Shown piece by piece: positions 1 to 11,118 of a stretch of 64,000 bases of DNA. The notes under the pieces were generated by a model, which searched no databases, was not told the DNA's origin, and was given only the letters and a program-made list of their open reading frames with translations. The stretch is from Cryptomeria japonica (Eukaryota > Streptophyta > Pinopsida > Cupressales > Cupressaceae), in assembly GCF_030272615.1 (NCBI RefSeq), contig NC_081414.1:53934636-53998635 (forward strand), read 5' to 3'. The position numbers and the translations under genes are program-made. Each line of letters begins with the position of its first letter. Position 1 is the stretch's first letter.

Positions 1-110
1 TCCACCATCTAATGAAGATGCTACAAATTTGATAGTAGGAGATGTTAATACATGTTCTCTTTATATCATACAACCAATACCACTGTTTGGTATGTCATAT
101 ATGAATACGG

Positions 111-959
111 GTGGAAAATCCTGAAACACGGGCAAATTTGAATTCGTTGTCACAAACGTTGGGAGGTTTGCAGGGGACAACTGATGGTCCTAGGGCAACG
201 GACAATTATGGAGGTTCACCTTGCACAAGGAGAAGATCTGAGAATCAATGTTTAAATAATGCCAACCATGAGAATAATAGAGGCTACGATGAATGCATCA
301 TGTCTGTTGATCCAGATAAGCTAGAGAATTTGTACCATCATTTGATGAATTTGATCAGCGGGCAGGTTGAAGAAGTGATGCTTCCTTCCTTATTTTGAGC
401 TTTCGCAGATAGGTTTAAGTATAAATTCTTTAGAACAATTGCTTGCGATATCACTCATGGCCAAACTAAAGAGCTTGATGAGCCAAATAAAGAGGATTTC
501 TCTTGGGTGAAGAAGATTCGGGGATATAGAAAGAGGGAGCTTGAGTGGCAGATGGGGAGTGACAAGTCTTTTTCAGAGGATCAACAAGCTGAGAGTTTTT
601 CGTTGCAAAAGAGGTTATTTGTTATATTTCTTGAGGAAGAGGAACTGTTTAAGTTTTGTAGACAAGCGGTTATGACACTTGGGCAAGGATTAGTTGTGGG
701 TGAAACTATTTACTGTGTAGTTGTTCTCAAATATCTTTTTGCTATAAACTTTGGGGAAGAAGTTGATGTTGATGGAAACATCAGAACTGATCACTGCTAC
801 CACGCAGGATTTATAGATGTTGTGTTCAAGGGTCCTTATGTGGATCAAGGAGGAGTATATTTTGAACCTGCAATAAGTGGTGTATTTAATTGTAAGTTTG
901 TGTATGTAGTAGCAGAAGATGTCTTTCATTCCGATTTGACTTGGAGAAGGCTAACTTGA
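111..959 (+). pseudogene. Unrecognised open frame with one internal stop
   Basis: One frame runs for about 283 codons, broken only by a TGA at 396-398. The stretch 399-506 between the two open parts is itself stop-free, so this was probably once continuous. The N-terminal half is Asn/Gly/Ser rich. The C-terminal half begins around KKIRGYRKRELEW and is more hydrophobic. A second frame open from position 2 to about 110 runs into it and could be the upstream coding part after a 1-bp shift. I recognise no family or domain, and no introns or promoter are obvious. It lies just left of the first Copia insertion. It may be a host gene fragment or part of an older repeat. Confidence 0.25.
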
Positions 960-1427
960 ATCGTGCGTGAACAAGAATTCACAAATTTAAAATCTTGTAG
1001 GTTGGATGTAATGTGAGTTTTGGAATGGAAGCAGAGGCATGGCTGTACTAATTGCCCTTCACGGGGTAGATTGTTAGGAATGTGAAGCCCAACGGTCACA
1101 TGACCATTCACTTTCTCCCAGCTATTCGTTTCATATTTGAATACGATTATATATATCACACCAAACTGCAATATGATACCACTAATAAAGGCAATTATGC
1201 CAGTAATAAAGGCAATTCCCACTTTTAGTTCTGCGACTTCTATTCTAGTAGCTTAACTGATGAGCATCATAAAAACCCAACAAATCGATATGCCTTTAGG
1301 CAACAAAATCAGTACAAAAATGTTATTTATAGGAGGCCGCATCATCTATGTTGAACAAAAATCAAATTAAGGCGAGAGAGGAAATTTGTGATAGTGTGGA
1401 TATTTTGTGTTTTATCATTTGAACAAC

Positions 1428-1432
1428 TAATC
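1428..1432. repeat. Left target-site duplication of Copia-1 (TAATC)
   Basis: TAATC immediately precedes the 5' LTR and is matched exactly at 6527-6531 after the 3' LTR. Confidence 0.93.
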
Positions 1433-1914
1433 TGTTGATAAGTGATGCTTCTCTAGCATCCAGGTACATGCAACTCCAGTTTGGATATGAAGCTATCCAT
1501 TCATCACCATGCATAAGCTATTTTTAGTTAATAGTTTTTTTTGTTTATTCATGCAAATAAAGCATGTACTCCAGCATGCATGAATCCTTAGGACTATTTT
1601 TAGTTTTGCTTTTTGCATGAGTTTGTTTTTAGTAAATAAAGCATGTTGTGCATGCACTTATTGTATTCTTAATTTAGGGAGTAGTTTGCTTTTTTTTAGT
1701 TTGAGAGCCTTAGTAGCTTTCCATGCAAAGCTAGGAATATATTTAGAACTGCAGTTATTATTTATTCTTCTAGACTGCAAATTCTTTATATATAGAGCCT
1801 TTATGTAATTTTTTAATTAAGCTTCAATAAAGATATTGGTGTTTTCCTCTTTTTGCTGTTATTGTTTGCTAATCAGTTGGTTCAGAGAGGATAGGTCAGG
1901 TTCAAAATTCTACA
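1433..1914 (+). repeat. 5' LTR of Copia-1 (482 bp)
   Basis: Begins TGTTGATAAG and ends TTCTACA, directly before the primer site. It contains a TATA-like run (1787-1794) and an AATAAA (1826-1831), in the usual U3-R-U5 order. A 63-codon open stretch at 1617-1808 also occurs in the other LTR. It is not evidence of a gene, because the two LTRs are copies. Confidence 0.95.
1787..1794 (+). promoter_or_regulatory. TATA box candidate in Copia-1 5' LTR
   Basis: TATATATA lies about 30 bp upstream of AATAAA at 1826-1831. It fits the LTR promoter followed by the polyadenylation signal. Shared with the 3' LTR. Confidence 0.45.
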
Positions 1915-1916
1915 AG

Positions 1917-1928
1917 TGGTATCAGAGC
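1917..1928 (+). promoter_or_regulatory. Primer binding site, initiator tRNA-Met
   Basis: TGGTATCAGAGC lies 2 bp after the 5' LTR end. It matches the canonical plant Copia PBS complementary to the 3' end of initiator tRNA-Met. Confidence 0.92.
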
Positions 1929-1983
1929 AGGTAAAATTGTTTTGGGTTAAAGTTTTATTGTTGGAATTTCGCCAAAGTTAAGC

Positions 1984-4900
1984 ATGTCGAATTCTAACCA
2001 TATGCCCATTCCAAAATTTGATGGGAATGATTATGATTATTGGTGCATTAAGATGCTGACCTTTTTGATTGGAAAATATTTGTGGGAGATTATTGAATCA
2101 GGTTATGAAGAGCCAACTGATTGGAATGCCCTTACAGCCAATGAAAGAACAACAAGAAAGGAAGCAAGGAAAAAGAATGCTCAAGCTTTGTTTCACATTC
2201 AGATAGCTCTTGATAAGATCTTATTTCCAAGAATATCAGGAGCAACAACTGCCAAAGATGCCTGGAAGACTCTACAAGAAGCTTACTAGGGTAGTGATCA
2301 AGTTAAAGTGGTCAAGCTTCAGACATTGAAGCGAGAGTTTGAGAATTTGAAGATGCAAGAAGCTGAAAGTATAAGTGATTATTGTGTCAGAGTCAAAGAT
2401 GTAGTCAATAAAATGGCTACACTTGGAGAAATTGTAAGCAATGAAGTTTTGATTAAAAAGGTGTTGAGATCTTTGACACCCAGATGGAATCATGTAACAA
2501 TAATCATAGAAAAAAGAAAGGATTTGACAAAACTATAGTTTGATCAACTGGTTGGATCCCTGATGTCTCATGAAGAAAGATTGAAAGATTCTTTTGAAGA
2601 TGTAGAGAAAGCGTTTTCCTCTAAATTGCTAATCACAAAAGATGAAGATACAAGCAGCAATAGTGCCAAAATCAATCAAGGCCAAGGTAAAGGGCAAAGC
2701 CAAAATTCTTCAAGAGGTAGAGGAAGAGGTGGCTCAAGAGGAAATGGTGGTTTCAGAGGAAGAGGTAGAGGCAAATTTGATAAGAGAAATGTTCAATGTT
2801 ACCATTGTAATAGGTATGGCCACTTTGAAAGAGAATGCAGATTGAAAGAAGGTAAAAATGCTAACTATGCTCAAGAAAGTAGTGACAATCCTCCTGATCA
2901 CTTATTTTTATCTTATTCCAAGGGTGAAAATACTAGTAAAGATGTTTGGTACCTAGATTCTGGATGCTCTAACCATATGACAGGGAATGAGAAGTTGTTC
3001 TCAACAAAGGATGGAAGTTTCAAATCCAAGATCCAGCTTGGTGATGATAAATCATTGGAGGTTGCTGCCAAAGGAGCTATGGAGGTCCAAACAAAAGAAG
3101 GTATAAAGAGTATTCATGATATTTATTATACTCCACAATTGAAGCACAATTTGTTAAGTGTTGGGCAGCTATGTGAGAAAAATTATAAAGTAGTCTTTGA
3201 GAATAAGACTTGTACTATCTATGATAAGAATAAGGATAATAGGGTGATCACTGTTGTTCCTATGACAAGAAATAGGATGTTCCCCTTGAGGTTTGGTGAA
3301 CATAACAACAGTTTGGCAAATATGGCTTATGAGGATTCAAGTTGGTTATGGCATCTCAGGTATGGGCATTTAAATTTTCATAGTTTGAAGTTTCTAACCT
3401 CACATGCACTAGTTTCTGGTTTGCCCAAGGTTGAGGAACACAAGGAGGTTTGTGAAGGTTGTACTAAAGGAAAGCATGCAAGAGAAAAGTTTCCAAAGGG
3501 CAATGCATGGAGGGCTCATCACCCACTTCAGCTTGTTCATTCAGATATATGTGGTCCTATGTAGACTAAGAGTTTGGGTAAGTCATCATATTTCATCACT
3601 TTTATTGATGATTAGTCACGAAATTATTGGGTATATTTTTTGAAGGCCAAAGATGAAGCCTTGGATACATTCAAGAAGTTTAAAGCCCTTGTGGAAAATG
3701 AGAAAGGGTGCAAGATCAAATGTTTAAGGATTGATCGTGGAGGAGAGTTTTGCTCAAAGGCTTTCCAAAGTTATTGTGATTTTAATGGCATCAAGAGGTA
3801 ACTTACTACTGCATACACACCTCAACAAAATGGAGTAGCTGAAAGGAAGAATCGTACTGTGGTTGAAATGGCAAGGTGCATGTTACAAACCAAGGGATTG
3901 AGAAATTCTTATTGGGGAGATGGAGTTGCTACAGCGGTGTACATCCTCAACCGTAGCCCTACCAGTGCACTAGAAAAGATGACTCCTTATGAAGCTTGGT
4001 ATGGTAAAAGGCCTAATGTTAATCATTTCAAAGTTTTTGGTTGTTTGGCTTATGTGCATGTACCGGATCAGAATAGACAGAAGTTAGATGCAAAAAGTGA
4101 GTCATATATTTTTATTGGGTATAGTGAGAAAAGCAAGGCTTATAGATTGTATAATCCCCTCACTAACAAGCTTATTGTCTCAAGAGATGTGATTTTTGAT
4201 GAAGGGGGAGTTTATGGTCATAAAGAAGGCCATGTTGAGAAGCCAAAATCTATTTTGAATGATGATATAATTGCTAATATTGATCATGAGCAGCCATTTA
4301 ATGTTTCTATATCCAGTGGTTTAACTCCACCAAGCAATCCTTCATCAAGTTCTTTAGTACCAAGTTCAAGTCCAGCTTCTTCTCCAAGTTCTATAAGGAA
4401 AGTAAGGAGATTGAGTGATATCTACCAAAAGAGTGGACATCAAGTACATGAAGAAAACCCAATAGGTGAGACAGTGAATTTTTCTTTATTAGCCAAGGCT
4501 GATTTTGAACCATCATGTTTTGAAGATGCATGTACTAATGAGGTTTGGGTGAAAGCCATGGAAGAAGAGATGGATTCCATTCACAGGAATGACACTTGGG
4601 AGTTAACAGAACTTCCACATGACAAAAAAAGGATTGGCACCAAATGGGTCTACAAGACCAAATTTAATAGTGATGGGAGTGTTGAAAGACACAAGGCAAG
4701 ATTAGTTGCTAAAGGCTTCACATAGAAATATGGAATTGACTATGAAGAGACATTTGCACTAGTAGCAAGACAAGAGACCATAGGAATGCTGATTTCATTA
4801 GCAGTTCAGAAGAAGTGGAGCATACATCATATGGACGTGAAAAGTGCCTTCTTGAATGGGTACTTAGAAGAGGAAGTATATGTGGAGCAACCACAAGGTT

Positions 4901-6057
4901 TTGAAGTGGAAGGAAAAGATAATTATGTCTACAAGTTGAAGAAGGCTTTGTATGGCCTCAAGCAAGCACCAAGAGCATGGTATGCCAGGATTGATGGATA
5001 CTTTCAGGAGAATGGCTTCCAGAGAAGTAAGAGTGATCCTACCCATTACTACAAACAAGAAGGTACTGATATTCTCATCATAAGTTTGTATGTTGATGAT
5101 CTTTTGTATATGGATAGTAGTTCTAAGATGAAAGATGAATTCAAAGATGCTATGATGAAAGAATTTGAGATGAAAGATCTTGGTCTAATGAAATATTTTC
5201 TAGGAATGGAGGTTTATCAAAGTAAGGATGAGATTTTCATTTGTCAAACAAAGTATGCATAGGATATGCTGAAGAAATTTAATATGACTGATTGTAACCC
5301 CGCCTCCACTCCAAGTGCTCATGGAGATTTGTTATGTAGAGATGATGGTGCTGATTTAGTTGATGAGACAACTTACAGAAGTATTGTGGGGAGCTTGATG
5401 TTTCTAACCCACACGAGGCCAGATATTGCTTATTGAGTTTCACTTGTTTCAAGGCATATGAAAAATCCATCTGAAATACATATGAAGGCAACCAAGAGGA
5501 TTTTGAGGTATGTGAAAGGGAATTCAAGTTTTGGTATTCATTACTACTCTTCTGAAAAGTTCAATCTTGTAGGTTTTAGTGATTCAGATTGGGGAGGTAG
5601 TATGGATGACCGTAAATCTACATTTGGAAATTGTTTTTCTTTTGGTTCTGGTTTAATTACCTGGAGCTCAAAAAAGCTAAGTATTGTTGCCCTCTCATCT
5701 ACAGAAGCGGAGTATGTTGCAATTACCTCAGTAGGTACACAAGCTCTTTGGCTCAGAAAAGTTTTGGAAGAAATTGGAGAAAAACAAATTCAGCCTACAG
5801 TAATTTATTGTGACAATGTGAGTGCCATCAAGTTAGCTAAGAATCCGGTTCATCACAGCAGAACAAAGCATTTTGATTTGAAATATCACTTCATACGAGA
5901 TTTGGTGCAAAAGAAGGATGTCGAATTGAAGCACATCAACACCCAGGATCAGCTAGCAGATATATTCACCAAAGCGGTTGCGAAAGCTTAGTTTATAGCA
6001 CTACGAGATAAGATTGTCAGCCCTCTCAGCATCAAGGGGAAGTATGTTGATAAGTGA
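1984..6057 (+). pseudogene. Copia-1 gag-pol polyprotein, nine stops and no frameshift
   Basis: A single frame runs from ATG 1984 to a TGA at 6055-6057 just inside the 3' LTR (1,358 codons). In order it holds UBN2-type gag; an Arg/Gly stretch; an intact CCHC knuckle (2797-2838); protease with DSG at 2956; the pre-integrase zinc region; the integrase core with recognisable SDICGP, GGEF and ERKNR blocks; RT with YVDDLL near 5089; and RNase H with DSDWGG and STEAEY, ending in the usual DIFTK tail. Stops are at 2287, 2536, 3562, 3613, 3799, 4723, 5260, 5434 and 5989. Seven are TAG. At several, such as 2287, 3562, 3799 and 4723, the family normally has Gln. No indel disturbs the frame, so loss of function is entirely by substitution. 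Confidence 0.92.
6034..6044 (+). promoter_or_regulatory. Polypurine tract of Copia-1
   Basis: AAGGGGAAG followed by TA directly precedes the 3' LTR start at 6045, where plus-strand priming is expected. Confidence 0.8.
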
Positions 6058-6526
6058 TGCTGCTCTAGCATGCAGCTCCATGCAACTCCAGTTTGGATAT
6101 GAAGCTATCCATTCATCACCATGCATAAGCTATTTTTAGTTAATAGTTTTTTTTGTTTATTCATGCAAATAAAGCATGTACTCCAGCATGCATGAATCCT
6201 TAGGACTATTTTTAGTTTTGCTTATTGCATGAGTTTGTTTTTAGTAAATAAAGCATGTTGTGCATGTACTTATTGTATTCTTAATTTAGGGAGTAGTTTG
6301 TTTTTTTTTAGTTTGAGAGCCTTAGTAGCTTTCCATGCAAAGCTAGGAATATATTTAGAACTGCAGTTATTATTTATTCTTCTAGACTGCAAATTCTTTA
6401 TATATACAGCCTCTATGTAATTTTTTAATTAAGCTTCAATAAAGATATTGGTGTTTTCTTCTTTTTGCTATTATTGTTTGCTAATCAGTTGGTTCAAAGA
6501 GGATAGGTCAGGTTCAAAATTCTACA
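6045..6526 (+). repeat. 3' LTR of Copia-1 (482 bp)
   Basis: Same length and ends as the 5' LTR, with 12 substitutions and no indels. Six differences are transitions. Confidence 0.95.
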
Positions 6527-6531
6527 TAATC
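6527..6531. repeat. Right target-site duplication of Copia-1 (TAATC)
   Basis: Exact partner of 1428-1432. It shows that the two LTRs belong to one insertion event. Confidence 0.93.
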
Positions 6532-6664
6532 TCTATGTTGATATTCAAGACTTATACTAACCCTATATTACTATTAGATAAAATATTTAGGATTCCTTCA
6601 GTAAGTATCAACTAATTTTTACTAATGTCTTAATCATTGGAGAACCAAGTTTCATTAAATTAAA

Positions 6665-6759
6665 GGATATTGTTTCTTGATTTAGTTTAGGATACACTTT
6701 CTTGATTTAGTTAGGGATATTCTTTGTTGATTTAGTTAAGGATATTCTTTGTTAGTTCC
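6665..6759. repeat. 25-bp tandem repeat, nearly four copies
   Basis: Units begin GGATATT/GGATACA and end TTGATTTAGTTA. They start at 6665, 6690, 6715 and 6740, the last one truncated. No gene is nearby. Confidence 0.8.
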
Positions 6760-6875
6760 TACCGACAGGGCAGGGACTATAGTGGAGGTCTCTTTCGTTA
6801 ACTCGTGATTAATGCAATTGCAATAAACGAATCAGAAGTCACTATTCTTGAATATTTTTTTACGTTTGCTAATGT

Positions 6876-6931
6876 GTAGTGATTGAACTTGCATATTATT
6901 TAAGTAGTGATTGAACTTGCATATTATTTAA
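6876..6931. repeat. Perfect 28-bp tandem duplication
   Basis: The 28-bp unit starting GTAGTGATTGAACTTGCATA occurs twice head-to-tail (6876-6903 and 6904-6931) with no differences, which suggests a recent duplication. Confidence 0.88.
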
Positions 6932-7429
6932 GCAAAATATTTTTCGCAAATTTTGTGACATTTAATCATTGGTATTGTTGGCGGTCTGTAGGGGCTTGCG
7001 CGGTTCTCCACCCGAGAGAAAACACAACTCCAGAAGCAATGACAAGGCCGCCAAAATAGAAGAGTAACAGAGCGCAGTCAATAGAAAAACATGGACAACA
7101 AAAAGGGCCTGCGGATTCAATGCAACATTTGGCGAAATCACAGGCATAGTGCAGAGTATGGATTCAAGCCACACAGCTGCTGATTGGGGTTTGCATTTGG
7201 AAATGACGTGTTAGTTTGCAGGTGTGGTATGTCAGTTTCTGCCATGGATTGGAACTCGCTTTGCTTAAATTTTCTTCTCTATTAAACTTGATTTCAATCT
7301 TGCATATAAAATATGATATCATTGAGCTTTGAATTTTCGCAAGATGCTAGCAGAGAATGGACAGGTGCCAATTAGGGTTTCATTTTCGGCATTATTAAAT
7401 TTGACAAGATGCATTTTCATTTTCTTCAG

Positions 7430-7499
7430 GCGGCTCAAATTTTTGAAGGTGACACTTATGCAGTAACTGGAAGGGTGCTCAGTTGCCAACAAGCAATCG
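7430..7499 (+). other. Candidate isolated exon (70 bp)
   Basis: Flanked by TTTCTTCAG on the left and GTAACT on the right, both good splice sites. Only one frame is open, starting AAQIFEGDTYAVTG. Its phase does not join directly to the next candidate exon at 8653, so an exon may be missing or the gene may be decayed. A possible ATG-led stretch (MDSSHTAADWG) lies upstream near 7158, but no clean junction links them. Confidence 0.25.
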
Positions 7500-8652
7500 G
7501 TAACTTTCTTATAGCCCTTATGGTTCGCCTACACTTCACAATTTTGCATTTCTTGATTCAAGTCTAAGTTCGGTATTGGTAGATCAATGCATGACCTTAA
7601 TTTTGGTCATTACGTATTTAGGGCCATTTGGCAAATTCAAATGTTATAATGGACCTGCCTCTAATCTTGTATCTACTTGGTGTGGTTCTAAATTCTGCCT
7701 ATTCTGGAATAGGAGTTTTTGCACTGCTTGGACATTCAATATTTCCTTTGTTTGCTGAAGTAAAACATAGGAGGAATAGTTCGACTTCAAGTAAGAGGGC
7801 ATTTGTTGTTTTTGTTTTTGGCCTACATAAACAAGATAAATAATCCGGCACGGGGGTGTCATTTGTTTTTTCAATTTCTAGCATATTCATAGATGGACGT
7901 TGATTAGTGGTTCAGTTGGTTACATTTGTGTTATTTATTTGAATGTTTATGTTTTCTGTGGTTCTGATTGTTTCATTCAGGTAGTCAATGGTTGTCTTCT
8001 TTCCTAAGAGTTCAAAACTAGCAATCGGTGTACCACATATTCCTTGAAAAATATCCATTAGACTTGTACAGGTCAAGCTAGTATAGGGTGTTATCAGATT
8101 GGAAAAGGGAAACTTTTGTTGGCCCTCCTCAACAGATTAACATTCAAATTAACAAAATCATGAAGCTTATCACCCTTGACACGAGACTTAAAACAGATTC
8201 GTAAAAGTGGCATCTTTAGGGACATTAGTAACAGAGGGGTATGTTTTTTTTATTATATATTACTTTTCAATTGTATAATTAATTTTTTAAATATTATTAA
8301 AAATTCTAAATTTAAATAAATTTTTTTTTAATAACAATAACGTTTATCACTATGACATTATTATTTAAAATTTTGAACGTTTAACACTTCTATGAAATCC
8401 AAAATTAAGTGAACCACTCAAATATGAGTATGAATATAGGAATATGAGTATGAATACAGGAATTGATCATCAAAATAACTATTTGAAAATTTTCTAATAT
8501 TTTTCATTTTAAATTTTATAAAATTTGTTTTTTCACTTCTTAAACCAAAGATCCAAATGACGGTTTTTAGGACTCTTTCTTAACACAATTTCTTTTCTAC
8601 TCTCCCTTTGTATATTTTTTTCTACTTTCCCGTTGTATATATTTTTTCTAAG

Positions 8653-9881
8653 GTGATCAAGCCATATTTAGCTGAAACTTTTTGGATTTCCAACCAAAAG
8701 CTCAACTTTGAAAGTCATGTTGTATCCTGCTCCAAATGCCAGTGTAGACAGAATGGTAATTTAGATACATGTACAGTTGCAAATATAATTCTCAATTTGA
8801 ACCTACATAATATAGTTACGTTGAGTTTTCTCTTACTTTGTATCTATATTGATGGTTGTGATGTCCAGAAGATTAGTTCTCCAAAATTTACCCCAGCAAT
8901 GTGTATAGTGTTTTTATAGCATAATCAATTACACTCAAATTTTTTTCTTTTATATTCTATATTCTTAATGCATGCGCTTAACCTCGTATTTGTGCAGTTC
9001 AAGATTGTCTTGGCTCACAGCTAGATTCATTTTCAGCTTACAACTTGTAAGTTAATTTTCAAAAACTCTAGACATAATGCTTAATAAGCATGAGAGGTTG
9101 GTGATTAATTAACCTTCATTACATTGTTAATGACATTGTGTTTTCATTTGCATGTGGCATATGTAAGCTACTCTTCCTGTGTTTAGCTTAGGGAAGACCA
9201 TAAGCTTGAGAGGTTGAACTTTTTATATGACAACTTCATTGTATGTCTTGAGAGTAGCAGATGGTATGAAGGATTCAATTGTTCGGCATCTTATGTTGGT
9301 AGGTTTGTTGTGTTCATTTTGAAGCAGTCAACTAATTTATTGCAACTTGACAATAAAAAAAAAAAATTGTATTGTCAAGTGCCAAATGGAATATGTCTTT
9401 AAGCACTAAAATTTATTTGTAAATCTTGTTCTAAGCACTCAAATCTAGAAAGTCTTTAAAGCATTTTCTCTTATTACCAGTTTCTCGTGTGCAAATAGCA
9501 CAAATTTAGACTTGCATATTCAGGTAATGTGCAAATATAATGATGAATTGATATTTTTGTTTATGGCAGAGCATTAGCATTTCGATTTATGCTTATGCTC
9601 AAGTCTCTTTTTAGGATCTTTGTTTGCTGAAGAGCTTAAACAGTTTATACATAGCTTAACGTTCTTCCAATCTACAATTGACACAATATTGTTATGTTTC
9701 TTCCTTCAACAGGTAACAAGAATATTCTTTAGAAATAGGCTCAGGTATGTCATTTTGTACAAAACTATATTTTGAAATAGCCATATCTTTAAAATTTTGC
9801 AACACTGCATGTTTTCATTTGGTTGCTCTAGGATTTAGAAGGCATAATTTGAGCAGTGTGGGAATTGTTCAGCATTGCTAA
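8653..9881 (+). CDS. Possible multi-exon host gene, 3' part, function unknown
   Basis: Candidate exons are 8653-8755, 8998-9046, 9192-9298, 9713-9744 and 9839-9881, the last ending in TAA. The first three have GT/AG borders, including a GTAAGT donor at 9047, and their phases join without a stop. The joined peptide has a Cys cluster (CSKCQC) and then a stretch around LERLNFLYDNFIV. The 9298-to-9713 join needs a weaker donor (9293) or a missing exon; the final join to 9839 works in phase. I do not recognise the protein. Low-complexity introns of a few hundred bases separate the pieces. It could be a live gene, a decayed one, or chance. The phase agreement is the main support. Confidence 0.35.
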
Positions 9882-10100
9882 TAATTAGCCATGAAAGTCC
9901 ATTTTATTGTGGTGTGAAATATGCCCATAAAAGGGCATTGATAGCTATTGTAAACTAGTATTGCTAATAACAATATATTGTCAATATATACAATGAGTAC
10001 CTAAGCATTGTAAATTCATATGGCTATTTTGGTGCCTTGAAATGGATAAATTTGATAAGTCTAAAAGTTTATATAATATTGTCAATATGAGTAAGAAGTA

Positions 10101-11118
10101 TGTCATGATCAGTCCAATATGCTTCCAATCTTTGAATTCTAGTTGTTTGTGTGTCATTGTTTGTCCAAATATGAGTAATAATTGTTGTTGACAAAGGATG
10201 TTTTTTCTGGTAACAAGTGCAAATTGTGTATTTGCATGTGTTGTTTAAGAATGTTTGTAGTATTTGAGTTTATGGATATGTCAATATTGAAGTCACCTGC
10301 AATATAGACAATGTTGTTGCTAGAAGCAATTGTCATTGCTCTAGTAAGTATTGTGATGATATTTGTAAGTGTTGTTGCTAGTTTAGTATAAATATTACAA
10401 ATGAAAAATGTCTATCTCTTTATCATGAAAGAAAGCAACAATGATTCAACATTTTCAAGTACTAAGGGTATTGTTTTCAACACATCCATTTTCTTTGTAA
10501 CACAAGTCATTGTGCCATGGACGTTGTATGCTACAAAGCAATAGTAGTTTGGTAATGGATCATCTATCATTGGTGTTTTCAAGTGCATTTCTTAGAAAAT
10601 AATAATGTATGAACACATTAAGTCTTTGTCAAGCAAAATGTCTTCTTTATGTGGTTGGAAATAGCGTTTATTTAATGTAGATATGGTAATTTAAATGTCA
10701 TATGTTCTTTACATTGCAAGCTATTTTGGAAAATACATCCAACAGTTGTTTCCATAATCATGAATCAATCTACACCATCTATTCCAACCAAGTCGAACAC
10801 TAATTCTCTCTTAGAAGAGGTTTAATGCCTTCTCTATAAATATGACATAATTTTTCAAGTGTCATTTTGGTAGCAAATACTCATGAACAATTAAACAGGA
10901 ATTTAGGAACCATGTAGACAAGTGGGGTTATCATGCGCCTTGCAAGTAACTATAATAGGGTAATGACTGATCTCACCATGTCTAGAAGCATCAATCATGT
11001 ATCTGGCACTGGGACTCATAAACCTAATGATGACACGAAAGACTTCAATAAGTGATTTGACATTAAAAACAAAAATAGACAAATTTTTGCAATAGTCGGG
11101 CATAATAAAATTGATCAT
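10101..11118 (-). pseudogene. Exonuclease-endonuclease-phosphatase (EEP) endonuclease relic
   Basis: Read on the minus strand, a decayed EEP (APE-like) nuclease fold is visible. An EMHL block corresponds to the family's ET-H-L motif, with TAA just before it where Gln is expected (near 10,600). It is followed by DDPLPNYYCFVA, CNIYTKLA, then IAGDFNID with the GDFN motif at 10286-10297, a YLD element, and finally EAYWTDHD near 10,101-10,125. A change of frame is needed after the YLD block. An open stretch at 10903-11118 (MPDYCKNLSIFVFNV) lies upstream in the same direction; I do not recognise it. Such EEP domains occur in LINEs and in endonuclease-bearing Helitrons. I see no RT and lean to a Helitron-type source, but this is inference. 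Confidence 0.5.

Larger units (their letters stand above)
1433..6526 (+). mobile_element. Complete Ty1/copia LTR retrotransposon (Copia-1)
   Basis: Two 482-bp LTRs, both TGTTGA...TCTACA, bound a 4.1-kb internal region with a PBS, a gag-pol frame and a polypurine tract. The insertion is flanked by a perfect 5-bp target duplication, TAATC. The internal order is gag, CCHC knuckle, protease, integrase, RT, RNase H, which is the Copia order. The LTRs differ at 12 positions by hand count (about 2.5%), so it is fairly young. Four of the differences are transversions crowded into the first 35 bp. The coding frame is dead because of nine stop codons, but the structure is otherwise complete. Confidence 0.95.

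Noticed and set aside
926-1222. Minus-strand 98-codon frame with a hydrophobic start
   Set aside because: It has no recognisable domain or upstream signals, and no support for expression is visible.
1617-1808. A 63-codon open frame found again at 6229-6420
   Set aside because: Both lie inside the two LTRs of Copia-1, so their similarity comes from LTR duplication and not from protein conservation.
1984-6057. Possible genetic recoding with TAG read as Gln
   Set aside because: TAA and TGA also occur in the frame, and the positions fit ordinary decay of a silenced element. Neighbouring elements have the same signature.
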